Positions 1 to 7,622 of a DNA stretch of 32,502 nucleotides are shown piece by piece (position 1 is the stretch's first letter; the number at the start of each line of letters is the position of its first letter). The translations under genes were made by a program, and so were the position numbers. The stretch comes from Sphaerimonospora mesophila NBRC 14179 = JCM 3151 (GTDB lineage: Bacteria > Actinomycetota > Actinomycetes > Streptosporangiales > Streptosporangiaceae), in NCBI GenBank assembly GCA_001552515.1, contig BCRI01000086.1, forward strand, positions 1 through 32,502, in the 5' to 3' direction. The notes below the pieces were generated by a model. It was given only the letters and a program-made list of their open reading frames with translations, was not told the origin of the DNA and did no database searches.

Positions 1-431
1 TCAACCTGCTGGAATCGCTGCAGGAGGACCTCGGCCTCACGATGATGTTCATCGCGCACGACCTGGCCGTGGTACGCCATCTCTGCGACCGCGTCGCGGT
101 GATGTACCTCGGCACCGTCGTCGAGATCGGCGACTGCGAGAGCCTCTACACCCGACCGCGGCACCCCTACACACAGGCGCTCCTCTCGGCGGTGCCGATC
201 CCCGATCCGCTGGTCGAGGCCGACCGCCGGCGCCGCATCCTCAAGGGCGACGTGCCCAGCCCTCTCAACCCGCCCACCGGATGCCGGTTCCGGACCCGGT
301 GCTGGAAGGCCCAGGAGATCTGCGAAACGCGAACGCCGGTCCTCACCTCCGAGGGCGTCGGTCACCAGGTCGCCTGCCACTTCCCCGAACAATCCGACCC
401 GGAGCCGTCGCCGGCCCCGGCCGACGCGTGA
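1..431 (+). CDS. Oligopeptide/dipeptide ABC transporter ATP-binding protein, C-terminal part
   Basis: This is the 3' end of a gene that begins before the window; the reading frame is open from base 3. The visible 142 residues start just after where Walker B would lie. They include the H-loop (FIAHDLAVV, with the switch histidine), the RVAVMYLG strand, and the [12 protein letters not shown] segment typical of the OppD/OppF/DppD/DppF C-terminal domain (oligo_HPY). The late [16 protein letters not shown] cysteine motif also fits that family; in some members such cysteines bind an iron-sulfur cluster. The protein would power uptake of peptides or similar small solutes. Its stop overlaps a possible GTG start of the aldehyde dehydrogenase (GTGA), so the genes are probably co-transcribed and the substrate may feed the two dehydrogenases that follow. 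The substrate cannot be read from this fragment. Confidence 0.93.
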   Translation, partial: NLLESLQEDLGLTMMFIAHDLAVVRHLCDRVAVMYLGTVVEIGDCESLYTRPRHPYTQALLSAVPIPDPLVEADRRRRILKGDVPSPLNPPTGCRFRTRCWKAQEICETRTPVLTSEGVGHQVACHFPEQSDPEPSPAPADA

Positions 432-439
432 GGTCCCGA

Positions 440-1891
440 ATGACCGAGGAACCCCCGCCCGTACCGCACTACCTCAATTTCGTCGGCGGCCGCTGGGTCG
501 ACGGCGAACGGCGGCAGAACACCAACCCCGCTCGTCCGGGTGAGGTGGTCGGCGAATACGCCCTGGCAGACCGGGCCGTCGTCCAGGAGGCCATCGACGC
601 GGCCGGCCACGCGCAGTCCGGCTGGGCCTCCGCACCGGTCGGGCAGCGGATGGAGATCCTGGACCGGATCGGTACGACCATCCTGGGCCGCGTGGAGGAG
701 CTGGCCGTCCTGCTCTCGCGAGAGGAGGGCAAGCTCCTCGGCGAGGCCCGCGCGGAGGTGACCCGTGCGGGCCAGACGTTCCGCTACTACGCCCACCAGC
801 TGCTCCAGCCGCAGGGGGAGCTGTACTCCAGTACGCGCGAACGCGCCTACGCCGAGGTACGCCGCCGCCCTCTGGGCGTCGTGGGTGTCATCACGCCCTG
901 GAACTATCCCTGGGCCATTCCCGCGTGGAAGGTCGCACCCGCGCTGGCCTACGGCAACGCCGTCGTGCTCAAACCGGCCGAGCTGGTCACCGCCTCAGCC
1001 GGTGAGCTGGCTCGGATCATCGCCGGTTCCGGGCTTCCGCCGGGCGTGTTCAACCTGGTGTTCGGCAGCGGCCGGGTGGTCGGCGAAGAGCTGCTGACCT
1101 CTGGCGGGATCGACGGCATCTCCTTCACCGGTGGCACCGCCACCGGTCGCCATGTCGCGCAGCAGTGCATCGCGTACGGCAACAAGCGGTTCCAGCTGGA
1201 AATGGGCGGCAAGAACCCGCTCGTGGTGCTCGACGACGCCGATCTGGAGGTCGCGGTGCGCTGCGCCCTCGACGGCGGCTTCTTCAGCACCGGGCAGCGC
1301 TGCACCGCCTCCAGCCGGCTGATCGTCCAGACCGGCATCCACGACCGGTTCGTCGACGCACTCGCCGAAGCCACCCGCGCGCTGCGCGTCGGCGACCCGC
1401 TGGACGAGCGCAGCCAGCTCGGGCCGGTGGCGAGTGCCGACCAGCTCGCCCAGAACATCGAATACGTCGAGATCGGCCACCGGGAGGGCGCGACGGCCGT
1501 CGCCGGGGGACGGCACACGGCGGACGAGGGGCAGTTCATGCGCCCCACCCTGTTCGTCGGCGCGAGCAACGACATGCGGCTGGCCCGGGAGGAGATATTC
1601 GGCCCGGTGAGCTGCGTCATTCGGGTCGGCGACTTCGACGAGGCGGTCGCCGTGGCCAACGACACCACCTTCGGCCTGTCATCGGGGATCATCACGACCT
1701 CGCTGTCCGCCGCGGAACGATTCAAGCGGCTGTCCCGGTCGGGCATCGTCACCGTCAACCTCCCCACCGCCGGCACCGAGCTTCATCTGCCCTTCGGCGG
1801 CACCGGGGCGTCCAACCACGGACCGCGGGAACAGGGCGCCTACGCCCGTGACTTCTACAGCGTGCCGGTCACCTGCTACACGGGATGGTGA
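440..1891 (+). CDS. NAD(P)+-dependent aldehyde dehydrogenase (semialdehyde dehydrogenase-like)
   Basis: A 483-residue protein of the ALDH superfamily, the usual length. It oxidises an aldehyde to a carboxylate with NAD(P)+. Visible motifs are TPWNYP with the oxyanion Asn (about 155), LKPAE with the cofactor-binding Lys (about 178), FTGGTATG in the Rossmann fold, QLEMGGKNP with the general-base Glu (about 254), GQRCTASSR with the catalytic Cys (about 288), and EEIFGPV. The C-terminal PFGGTGASNHGPREQG resembles alpha-ketoglutarate semialdehyde and related dehydrogenases, but the substrate is not certain. ATG 440 was chosen because GAGG lies about 6 nt upstream; GTG 428, overlapping the previous stop, is an alternative. 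The next gene follows after 7 nt, so the three genes form an operon. Confidence 0.93.
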   Translation: MTEEPPPVPHYLNFVGGRWVDGERRQNTNPARPGEVVGEYALADRAVVQEAIDAAGHAQSGWASAPVGQRMEILDRIGTTILGRVEELAVLLSREEGKLLGEARAEVTRAGQTFRYYAHQLLQPQGELYSSTRERAYAEVRRRPLGVVGVITPWNYPWAIPAWKVAPALAYGNAVVLKPAELVTASAGELARIIAGSGLPPGVFNLVFGSGRVVGEELLTSGGIDGISFTGGTATGRHVAQQCIAYGNKRFQLEMGGKNPLVVLDDADLEVAVRCALDGGFFSTGQRCTASSRLIVQTGIHDRFVDALAEATRALRVGDPLDERSQLGPVASADQLAQNIEYVEIGHREGATAVAGGRHTADEGQFMRPTLFVGASNDMRLAREEIFGPVSCVIRVGDFDEAVAVANDTTFGLSSGIITTSLSAAERFKRLSRSGIVTVNLPTAGTELHLPFGGTGASNHGPREQGAYARDFYSVPVTCYTGW

Positions 1892-1898
1892 ACCGACC

Positions 1899-2831
1899 AT
1901 GACCCGAACGATCCTGCTCACCGAGCCGATCGCCGAGACCGGCATGGCCCTGCTGCGCACCGCGGGGGAGGTGCACGTCGCCGGAACGACGGATGAGACG
2001 GCCCTCCGACCCCTTCTCGCAGCGGCGGACGCCCTCATCGTGCGCTCCTCACCGGTGACCGCGAAGATGCTCGAAGCCGGGCGCCGGCTGAAGGTCGTCG
2101 GCCGTCACGGAGCCGGGCTGGACGGTATCGACCTGGTGGCGGCCGAGCGGCTGGGCATCAGGGTGGTCGGCACGCCGGGCGCGAACTCCGAGTCGGTCGC
2201 GGAGTTCGTGATCCTCGCTGCGCTCGCCCTGGCACGGCAGGCACCGCGTGCCGCGGCGGCGCTGTCGGCGGGCGCGTTCGGCCCGGACCGCTCCCTGCCC
2301 TCGGCGGTCGTCGCCGCGGGACTGACAGGGACCATGCTCACCGGCCGGATCCTGGGCCTGGTGGGATTGGGCGCCATCGGCCGCGGGGTCGCCGCGCGGG
2401 CTCGCGCCCTGGGGATGACGGTGATCGGCCACGACGTCGCGGTCACCAAGCCGCCCCCCGGTGTCCGCCTGGTCGAGATGGATGAACTGCTGGGTGAAAG
2501 CGACGTGGTCAGCTTGCATGTGCCGCAGACCGAGCAGACCATCGGCCTGATCGGGGCCACGGCCCTGGAGCGGATGCGCCCGGGGGGTCTGCTGATCAAC
2601 ACGGCGCGTGCCGGCGTGGTCGACACCGAGGCTGTCCTGGCCGCCCTGGACTCCGGTCGCCTGGGCGGCTACGCGGTGGACGTGTTCCACCCCGAACCGC
2701 CCGATCCCGGTGACCGGCTCCTGAGGCATCCGCTGGTCTTCGCGACCCCGCACATGGCCGCGATGACCAGCGACGCGCTGGACGCCATGGCCGTCGCCGT
2801 GGCCCGGGGGGTGATCGATCACCTCGGCTGA
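1899..2831 (+). CDS. D-isomer specific 2-hydroxyacid dehydrogenase
   Basis: A 310-residue NAD-dependent D-2-hydroxyacid dehydrogenase of the SerA/hydroxypyruvate reductase type. Features in order are the N-terminal catalytic half with GRHGAGLDGID, the Rossmann glycine motif GLGAIG (about 156-161), NTARAGVVD with the substrate Arg (about 237), FHPEPP with the catalytic Glu (about 266), and TPHMAAM with the catalytic His (about 285). There is no C-terminal ACT domain, so it is a short form and need not be the serine-pathway enzyme. It starts 7 nt after the aldehyde dehydrogenase and probably acts in the same catabolic route, interconverting a 2-oxo and a 2-hydroxy acid. It converges on the siderophore operon with only 68 nt between stop codons. 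No strong terminator is seen there. Confidence 0.92.
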   Translation: MTRTILLTEPIAETGMALLRTAGEVHVAGTTDETALRPLLAAADALIVRSSPVTAKMLEAGRRLKVVGRHGAGLDGIDLVAAERLGIRVVGTPGANSESVAEFVILAALALARQAPRAAAALSAGAFGPDRSLPSAVVAAGLTGTMLTGRILGLVGLGAIGRGVAARARALGMTVIGHDVAVTKPPPGVRLVEMDELLGESDVVSLHVPQTEQTIGLIGATALERMRPGGLLINTARAGVVDTEAVLAALDSGRLGGYAVDVFHPEPPDPGDRLLRHPLVFATPHMAAMTSDALDAMAVAVARGVIDHLG

Positions 2832-2899
2832 TCCGAGATCGGCGAACGGCCGGGCCTCCCGCCGACGCACGATCGCCGAAGGCGCCCGGAGATCGATGC

Positions 2900-4543
2900 T
2901 CAGCCGATCGAGGTCAGCGGGTTGGCGACGGGGACGTATCCGGCGGCGCGGTCGGCATGCCGTCGCCACCGCACACCGAGGTTGGCCTTGGCGGGCAGCG
3001 TCGCGTCGGAGAGCAGCGCCTCGAGCGGGACCGGCCATCCCTCGTCTTCGGCGTAGCCGGACAGCACCTCCCCGGCCGCCGCCCAGAGGTCACGCAGGAC
3101 CTGGCGCTCCCGCTCCGGGTCGGCCGCCTCCGCGACGGTGGCGGCGATCTCGGCCAGGTGGTTGACCACGAGGCAGTACGCGACCCGGTTCCAGCCGCGA
3201 TCGGGGGCGTACGTCAGCGCCTCGGCGACCCGCTCCGGCAGGCCGGACAGGTCGTGGCGGCCCTCGATCAGCTTGGTCCCCTCCAGATCACGGAATATCG
3301 CCTGGGCGGGCAGGCCGTCGGCATCGACGCCGACGAGCACGTTCTGCAGATGCGGTTCGAGCACGACGCCGTGGCGGACGAAGGCCTCGAGCGCCGGCAG
3401 GGCCACCCGCTCGACATAGGCTCGCCACCAGGTGACCGGGTCGGTCCGGCGGCGCGCCTCGGCCGCCTCGGGCACCCCCCTGTCCCGCACGCCCGCCATG
3501 CCGTACGGCGAGGCGGCCAGGGCGGCCGCGAGGATCGGGGTGACCCCGGGCTCACAGACCGGCCAGGGGCCGGACCGGACGATCACTCCGAGCCCTTCGA
3601 GAAGCCGGGTGCCGAGGGCCGCCGACCGATATCCGGGTTCGGGCAGCCACCGGGTGCCGGGAAACCGCTCGGCCAGCCGATCGAAGACCGGCCCGAGCCG
3701 CCGGGTGAGCTCGACCGCGCCGGCGAGTTCGTACCACGCGTTCTTCCGCACGCAGTTGGTGATCCGTACGTCCAGGCTGAATTTGAGGCAGACCCCCGAG
3801 ACCGGCTCGTACACGGTCCGCACCGACGAGGTGGGGAAGACCGGGCGTGAGCCGTACCCGAGGTCGACGAGCCGCCCGTCGGCGAGCGGGGCGCGCAGGT
3901 CGGGGGCGAGCAGTTCGAGCTGCCACGGGTGTGCGGGCAGCGGCAGATATCCCGGCGGTAAGGAGCCCATCGAGTCGAGCGCAGACACGTCGCCCTGGCC
4001 CGCGACGAGGTCGGTGCGGACGCCGAGCAGGCGGAGCGGGAAGCGGGCGTGCGCCTCCGGCGCGTACCGTTCCCATCCCGGGCCGGTCCGCATCTTGGGC
4101 GAGGGATGGAACGGGTGTCCGCCCACCAGGGCCTGCTCGGAGGCGAGCCACGGGTCCGCCGCCGGTGTCGCGCGCTCGCGGGCCGCCAGGAGGGCCGCGA
4201 CGGCCTCCCGGCTGGCGGCCACCTGGGCGGCGAACTCCCCGTTGAAGCCGCCGCCGGATCCTTCGCCGCCCGCCAGCTCCCGTTCGACCAGTTTGATCAG
4301 CAGGTCCGAGGTCAGCGGCTCCCATGCCCCGCCGGCCAGTCGTTCGGCCCGGCCGGTGAAGCGCAGCGACATTCCGCCCCGGGCGGGCACGCGTACGCGG
4401 GTTCCCGCGATGCTCGCCAGCAGGTACGGCCCGGCGGCCCGGACGCGGGAGCCGCACAGCTCACGGATGCAGCAGCGCAGCAGGGCGCCGAGCGTGATCT
4501 CCTCGGCCAGAGCGGAGTGCGGGTCGAGCAGAAGGCCGTTCAT
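2900..4543 (-). CDS. IucA/IucC family NIS siderophore synthetase (second of pair)
   Basis: A 547-residue NRPS-independent siderophore (NIS) synthetase, which would adenylate a carboxylate such as citrate or a citryl intermediate and join it to an amine or alcohol. Motifs include GHPFHPSPKMRTG (about 142-154), LPAHPWQLE (about 203-210), PTSSVRTV (about 237-244), KFSLDVRITNCVRKNAWYE (about 254-272) and LEPHLQNVLVG near the FRDLEGTKLI segment. These form the ATP and substrate pocket in IucA, AlcC and AsbB. The C-terminal part matches the helical FhuF-like tail of the family. The start codon overlaps the previous stop as ATGA (4540-4543), so translation is coupled. It is the last gene of the iron-boxed operon. 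The substrate is unknown. Confidence 0.93.
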   Translation of the reverse strand: MNGLLLDPHSALAEEITLGALLRCCIRELCGSRVRAAGPYLLASIAGTRVRVPARGGMSLRFTGRAERLAGGAWEPLTSDLLIKLVERELAGGEGSGGGFNGEFAAQVAASREAVAALLAARERATPAADPWLASEQALVGGHPFHPSPKMRTGPGWERYAPEAHARFPLRLLGVRTDLVAGQGDVSALDSMGSLPPGYLPLPAHPWQLELLAPDLRAPLADGRLVDLGYGSRPVFPTSSVRTVYEPVSGVCLKFSLDVRITNCVRKNAWYELAGAVELTRRLGPVFDRLAERFPGTRWLPEPGYRSAALGTRLLEGLGVIVRSGPWPVCEPGVTPILAAALAASPYGMAGVRDRGVPEAAEARRRTDPVTWWRAYVERVALPALEAFVRHGVVLEPHLQNVLVGVDADGLPAQAIFRDLEGTKLIEGRHDLSGLPERVAEALTYAPDRGWNRVAYCLVVNHLAEIAATVAEAADPERERQVLRDLWAAAGEVLSGYAEDEGWPVPLEALLSDATLPAKANLGVRWRRHADRAAGYVPVANPLTSIG

Positions 4544-6267
4544 CGAAGCCTTTCCGGTGCCCGACCGTCGGCCTCGCGGGACGGCGCGACGCCGACGCCG
4601 GCGGGATTCGGTCTCGGGCGGAGATAGTTGGGGCCGGTCGTGCCGTAGAACTTGTTGACGTCACGCGCACCCGTGCGCTCCTTGGCGACGAGCGTCCCGG
4701 CGACGAGCATCGACTTTCCGACGAGCCGCGCGGCGTCGATCGTCCTGGCGCGCAGCAGCGCGGCCATCGGGGCGTCGCCGAACCGTTCGAGAGCGGCCGA
4801 CAGCGCCTCCCGGACCAGACCGCCGGCCGCCGCGGCGTCCGCGAGCGCTCCGTGCACCACGGCCATCGCGGCCAGGTGGAGGGTGATGGTCACGAACACA
4901 TCGGCCAGGGCGTGCGGGTCATCGGTCAGCATGCGATCGTCGCCGAAGTCCGGCACCTCGAGCCCCGCCGCGCGCAGGAGATCGGGCGAGGCCAGCAGCC
5001 CGTCGTTGTCCTTCACCAGCAGCGTCATCGGCCCGCCCCGCAGCAGCAGCGACAGGTTCTGCTGATGCGCCTCGAGCGCGACGCCGTACCGCACGAACAG
5101 CGTGACGTTCCAATCGAACAGCGCCGTCAGGTAGTCGCGCAGCAGCGCCCTGACGTCACCGCCGTGTAACCGTACGGCGAGATCGTCCAGCACCGTCCGG
5201 GAGTGGTGGCCGCTGGAGCCGGGCAACTCCGCGAGCAGGGCCGCCACGGGCACGATCTCACCCTCGGGCAGGCCCCGGACCAGCCAGCCGAGGTGCTCGT
5301 GCCGGGCATGGCCGTACGCCTGCTCGTCCGCGAGCGACACCCGCATCCGCGGTTCACGGGCGAGCACCTCCCGCAGCAGCGACTCGGCGAGCGCGCCGTC
5401 GCGTAGCGTGCCCGGTTTGATCGAGCGGCGGTTGCGCAGGCCGAGGGTGCTCGTCGGGAGCGGCAGCTTGAGGTGGGTCCGGTCGTCGACCTCGACCGTC
5501 CGCGTCGACAGCGTCGGCCGGACCGTCAGGTACGGCTCGGGCGCCACGACGATCGGACCGGGTCCGTCCACGGCGGGGGCGTCGGCGAGAGCGGGCGTGG
5601 TGAGCGGATGAACGGGGAAGAGCACGTGGGTCCGGGCCATCGCCCCGGGAAGCCCGACGTCCTCGGGGACCGGCCACCACGGGAGAGCGCCGGGATCGAC
5701 GGTGGCCGTGACGTGATCGCGTGGCACGGCCGCCCAGACCAGCCGGAACTCGGGGGCGAACTCCGGGGCGTGGCCGACCAGATCCTCGGGGGACAACCCG
5801 AGACGGCAGCGGGAGGTGGGGTAGATCGGGTGGTCCACCTCTGCCGCCAGCGTCTCGTAGAAGATCAGCCCGCGGCCGGGGCCTGCGGAGCTGAGCCGGG
5901 AGTGCACCCGGCGGCGGTGGCGGTGGTGCAGTTCCAGCGCGGTCAGCGTCTCGCGGCACTCCCGCGCGAAGGCCGCGACCCCGGCGGCGTCGGCCGGGTC
6001 GGCCACGGACTCGAGGGTACGCAGGACCTCCGCCAGGCTCGGCCCGCCCCGGGGGTTCTCGTCCGCCGCGAGCGGCGGCACGGGGACGGCGAAGTCCTGG
6101 AACGGCGAGCCGGAGGTCAGACGCACCTTTCCGCCGGAGGCGAGCAGCAGGGCGACCCCGTTCTTGTCGCGGGTGAGCCGGGTCGAGATCGTGCCGTAGT
6201 CTTCGCGGATCAGGGCGTTGAGCACCCGCGCGGCTAGGTGGCGTTCCCGGCCGGAGACACGGGTCAT
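4540..6267 (-). CDS. IucA/IucC family NIS siderophore synthetase (first of pair)
   Basis: A 575-residue NIS synthetase, divergent from its neighbour. Visible are DHPIYPTSRCRLGLS (about 145-159), the family's HPxxPxxKxRxG block with Arg where Lys is usual; FPVHPLTTP (about 218-225), where the usual HPWQ has become HPLT; STRTVEV (about 254-260); HLKLPLPTS (about 265-273); and LEAHQQNLSLLL (about residue 413). The reading frame stays open upstream, but ATG 6267 was chosen because it gives the family's N terminus and overlaps the ATP-grasp stop as ATGA (6264-6267). Two unequal NIS enzymes usually act in sequence on two carboxylates of one scaffold, as in staphyloferrin or petrobactin synthesis; that this pair does so is inference. 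Confidence 0.9.
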   Translation of the reverse strand: MTRVSGRERHLAARVLNALIREDYGTISTRLTRDKNGVALLLASGGKVRLTSGSPFQDFAVPVPPLAADENPRGGPSLAEVLRTLESVADPADAAGVAAFARECRETLTALELHHRHRRRVHSRLSSAGPGRGLIFYETLAAEVDHPIYPTSRCRLGLSPEDLVGHAPEFAPEFRLVWAAVPRDHVTATVDPGALPWWPVPEDVGLPGAMARTHVLFPVHPLTTPALADAPAVDGPGPIVVAPEPYLTVRPTLSTRTVEVDDRTHLKLPLPTSTLGLRNRRSIKPGTLRDGALAESLLREVLAREPRMRVSLADEQAYGHARHEHLGWLVRGLPEGEIVPVAALLAELPGSSGHHSRTVLDDLAVRLHGGDVRALLRDYLTALFDWNVTLFVRYGVALEAHQQNLSLLLRGGPMTLLVKDNDGLLASPDLLRAAGLEVPDFGDDRMLTDDPHALADVFVTITLHLAAMAVVHGALADAAAAGGLVREALSAALERFGDAPMAALLRARTIDAARLVGKSMLVAGTLVAKERTGARDVNKFYGTTGPNYLRPRPNPAGVGVAPSREADGRAPERLR

Positions 6268-7490
6268 TCGATCACCCACGGGTGATCGGTGCGGAAGGCG
6301 TCGATCGCCGAGTCGACGCGGGTCAGGTCGGGGCCGATCACGCGGACGAGACCCAGGTAGTCGCGATTGGTGTTGACCGGTTCTATCCGCTCGCCGACCG
6401 CGCGCAGCGGCCGGTGCCACAGCCGGATGTCGTCCCTGACGAGGGTGGATCCGCCCGGAGCGGGGGAGACGACCGCGGTGGGTGAAGGGACCAGGACGGG
6501 CGGAGCCGCGATGATCACGCCCGGCCGGTCGGCGACGATGCTGACCACCGCGCCATGGAGATCCTCGCCGTGGCGGCCCGTGCCGTACGGCACGGCGCCC
6601 GGCAGCGGCTCTCCGGCGTGCACGCGCAGGATCTCCTGGTGCAGCGGCGCACCGATCAGGTCGGCCAGCAGGAAATCGCAGTTGTCGCCGATCAGCCGGT
6701 AGTTGACCTCGATGACGCGCGGGCCGTCCCGGGTGACGACGTACTCGGTATGACAGGCGCCGAGGCCGACCCCGAGCGCGGCGAGCGCGGCGGTCACGTG
6801 ACGCAGGTGATCCGCCGGGGGGTCGGGATGCCAGTCCAGGCGTTCCTCGACGAAGTGCGGGAGCGGCCCGAGCGTGGTGCGGAACCCCCCGATGACCGCG
6901 GTGGTCTCGCCGTCGCCCAGCGTCTCCAGCGTGTGCAGCGGCCCTTCGAGGTATTCCTCGGCGACCAGCACGTCGTCCGGCCGCCGTTTCCTGATCGAGC
7001 GCACCGCGGCGGTCAGCTCGGCCGCGTCGGCGGCCAGCACGACGTCCTCGCTGGCGACGCCCATGGCCGGCTTGATCACCACCGGGTACGGCAGCGCCTC
7101 CGGCGGGGCGGCCGAGCCGGGCGGGAGCCGTACGGACCGGACGGGCTCCACACCGGCGAGGCGGAGGCGACGGCGCATGAGCGCCTTGTTCTTGGCCGTG
7201 GCGCAGGCGCGCCAGTCCTTGTGCGGCAGACCGAAGTATCCGGCGGCCAGGGCGGTCTCGGCCTGCAGGTGGTCGGAGTTGGAGAACACCACGTCAGGGG
7301 GGTGATGCGCGGCGATGACGTCGATCAGGCCCCGGAAATCGCGCACATCGGTCTCGATGACCTCGTGATCCGGGTATCCGCCGGGCTGATCGGTCAGGAT
7401 CGTCACGTCCCAGCCCAACGCGGCCGCGGCGGGGAGGAAGCCGTCGATCACGGAATCGGTCGGGTTGAGGGTGATGAGGTACAGGCGCAC
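6264..7490 (-). CDS. ATP-grasp domain carboxylate-amine ligase, siderophore operon
   Basis: A 408-residue ATP-grasp enzyme. The N-terminal 90 residues form the preATP-grasp fold, then PYPVVIKPAMG (the ATP-binding Lys strand) and VAEEYLEGP (hinge), and the metal-binding end RVIEVNYRLIGDN (the ExNxR pattern). It would activate a carboxylate as acyl phosphate and couple it to an amine, as in D-Ala-D-Ala ligase or carbamoyl phosphate synthase relatives. The start is GTG 7490 with a G-rich Shine-Dalgarno about 5 nt upstream. It is the first gene of the operon, just downstream of an iron box, and overlaps the first NIS gene by 4 nt. Inference: it makes an amide or dipeptide building block, or adds one, for the siderophore. 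The substrate cannot be read. Confidence 0.9.
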   Translation of the reverse strand: MRLYLITLNPTDSVIDGFLPAAAALGWDVTILTDQPGGYPDHEVIETDVRDFRGLIDVIAAHHPPDVVFSNSDHLQAETALAAGYFGLPHKDWRACATAKNKALMRRRLRLAGVEPVRSVRLPPGSAAPPEALPYPVVIKPAMGVASEDVVLAADAAELTAAVRSIRKRRPDDVLVAEEYLEGPLHTLETLGDGETTAVIGGFRTTLGPLPHFVEERLDWHPDPPADHLRHVTAALAALGVGLGACHTEYVVTRDGPRVIEVNYRLIGDNCDFLLADLIGAPLHQEILRVHAGEPLPGAVPYGTGRHGEDLHGAVVSIVADRPGVIIAAPPVLVPSPTAVVSPAPGGSTLVRDDIRLWHRPLRAVGERIEPVNTNRDYLGLVRVIGPDLTRVDSAIDAFRTDHPWVIE

Positions 7491-7505
7491 ACGACCCCCG
7501 CAAGA

Positions 7506-7511
7506 ATCATA
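7506..7511 (-). promoter_or_regulatory. -10 element of the siderophore operon
   Basis: On the minus strand the hexamer reads TATGAT, one base from the consensus TATAAT. It lies about 15 nt upstream of the GTG start at 7490, so the leader would be short. It abuts and slightly overlaps the iron box. No good -35 hexamer is seen at the usual distance, so the promoter is a prediction. Confidence 0.5.
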
Positions 7512-7527
7512 GGTGAGGCTAACCTAA
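7509..7527 (-). promoter_or_regulatory. IdeR/DmdR-type iron box
   Basis: This 19-bp site matches the actinobacterial iron box TTAGGTTAGGCTAACCTAA at 17 of 19 positions. The mismatches are in the left arm of the plus-strand sequence. IdeR/DmdR1 with Fe(II) binds such sites and represses. The site lies 18 nt upstream of the ATP-grasp start and overlaps the predicted -10, so iron-replete cells should shut the siderophore operon. It also sits in the divergent spacer with nudC, but about 95 bp from that start. Confidence 0.88.
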
Positions 7528-7622
7528 CCGGCGTCATCGTAGTCGTTGGCTGATCGCTTCGCGTGGGGAATCGCCGCAGGGGGCTCGGTTGTTCTCGCTG
7601 GCACTCATGGAAGGATGACGCC

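Noticed and set aside
2838-2879. ATCGGCGA/TCGCCGA inverted repeat as a terminator between convergent operons
   Set aside because: Only 7 bp with a loop of 27 nt and no T-run; too weak to call.
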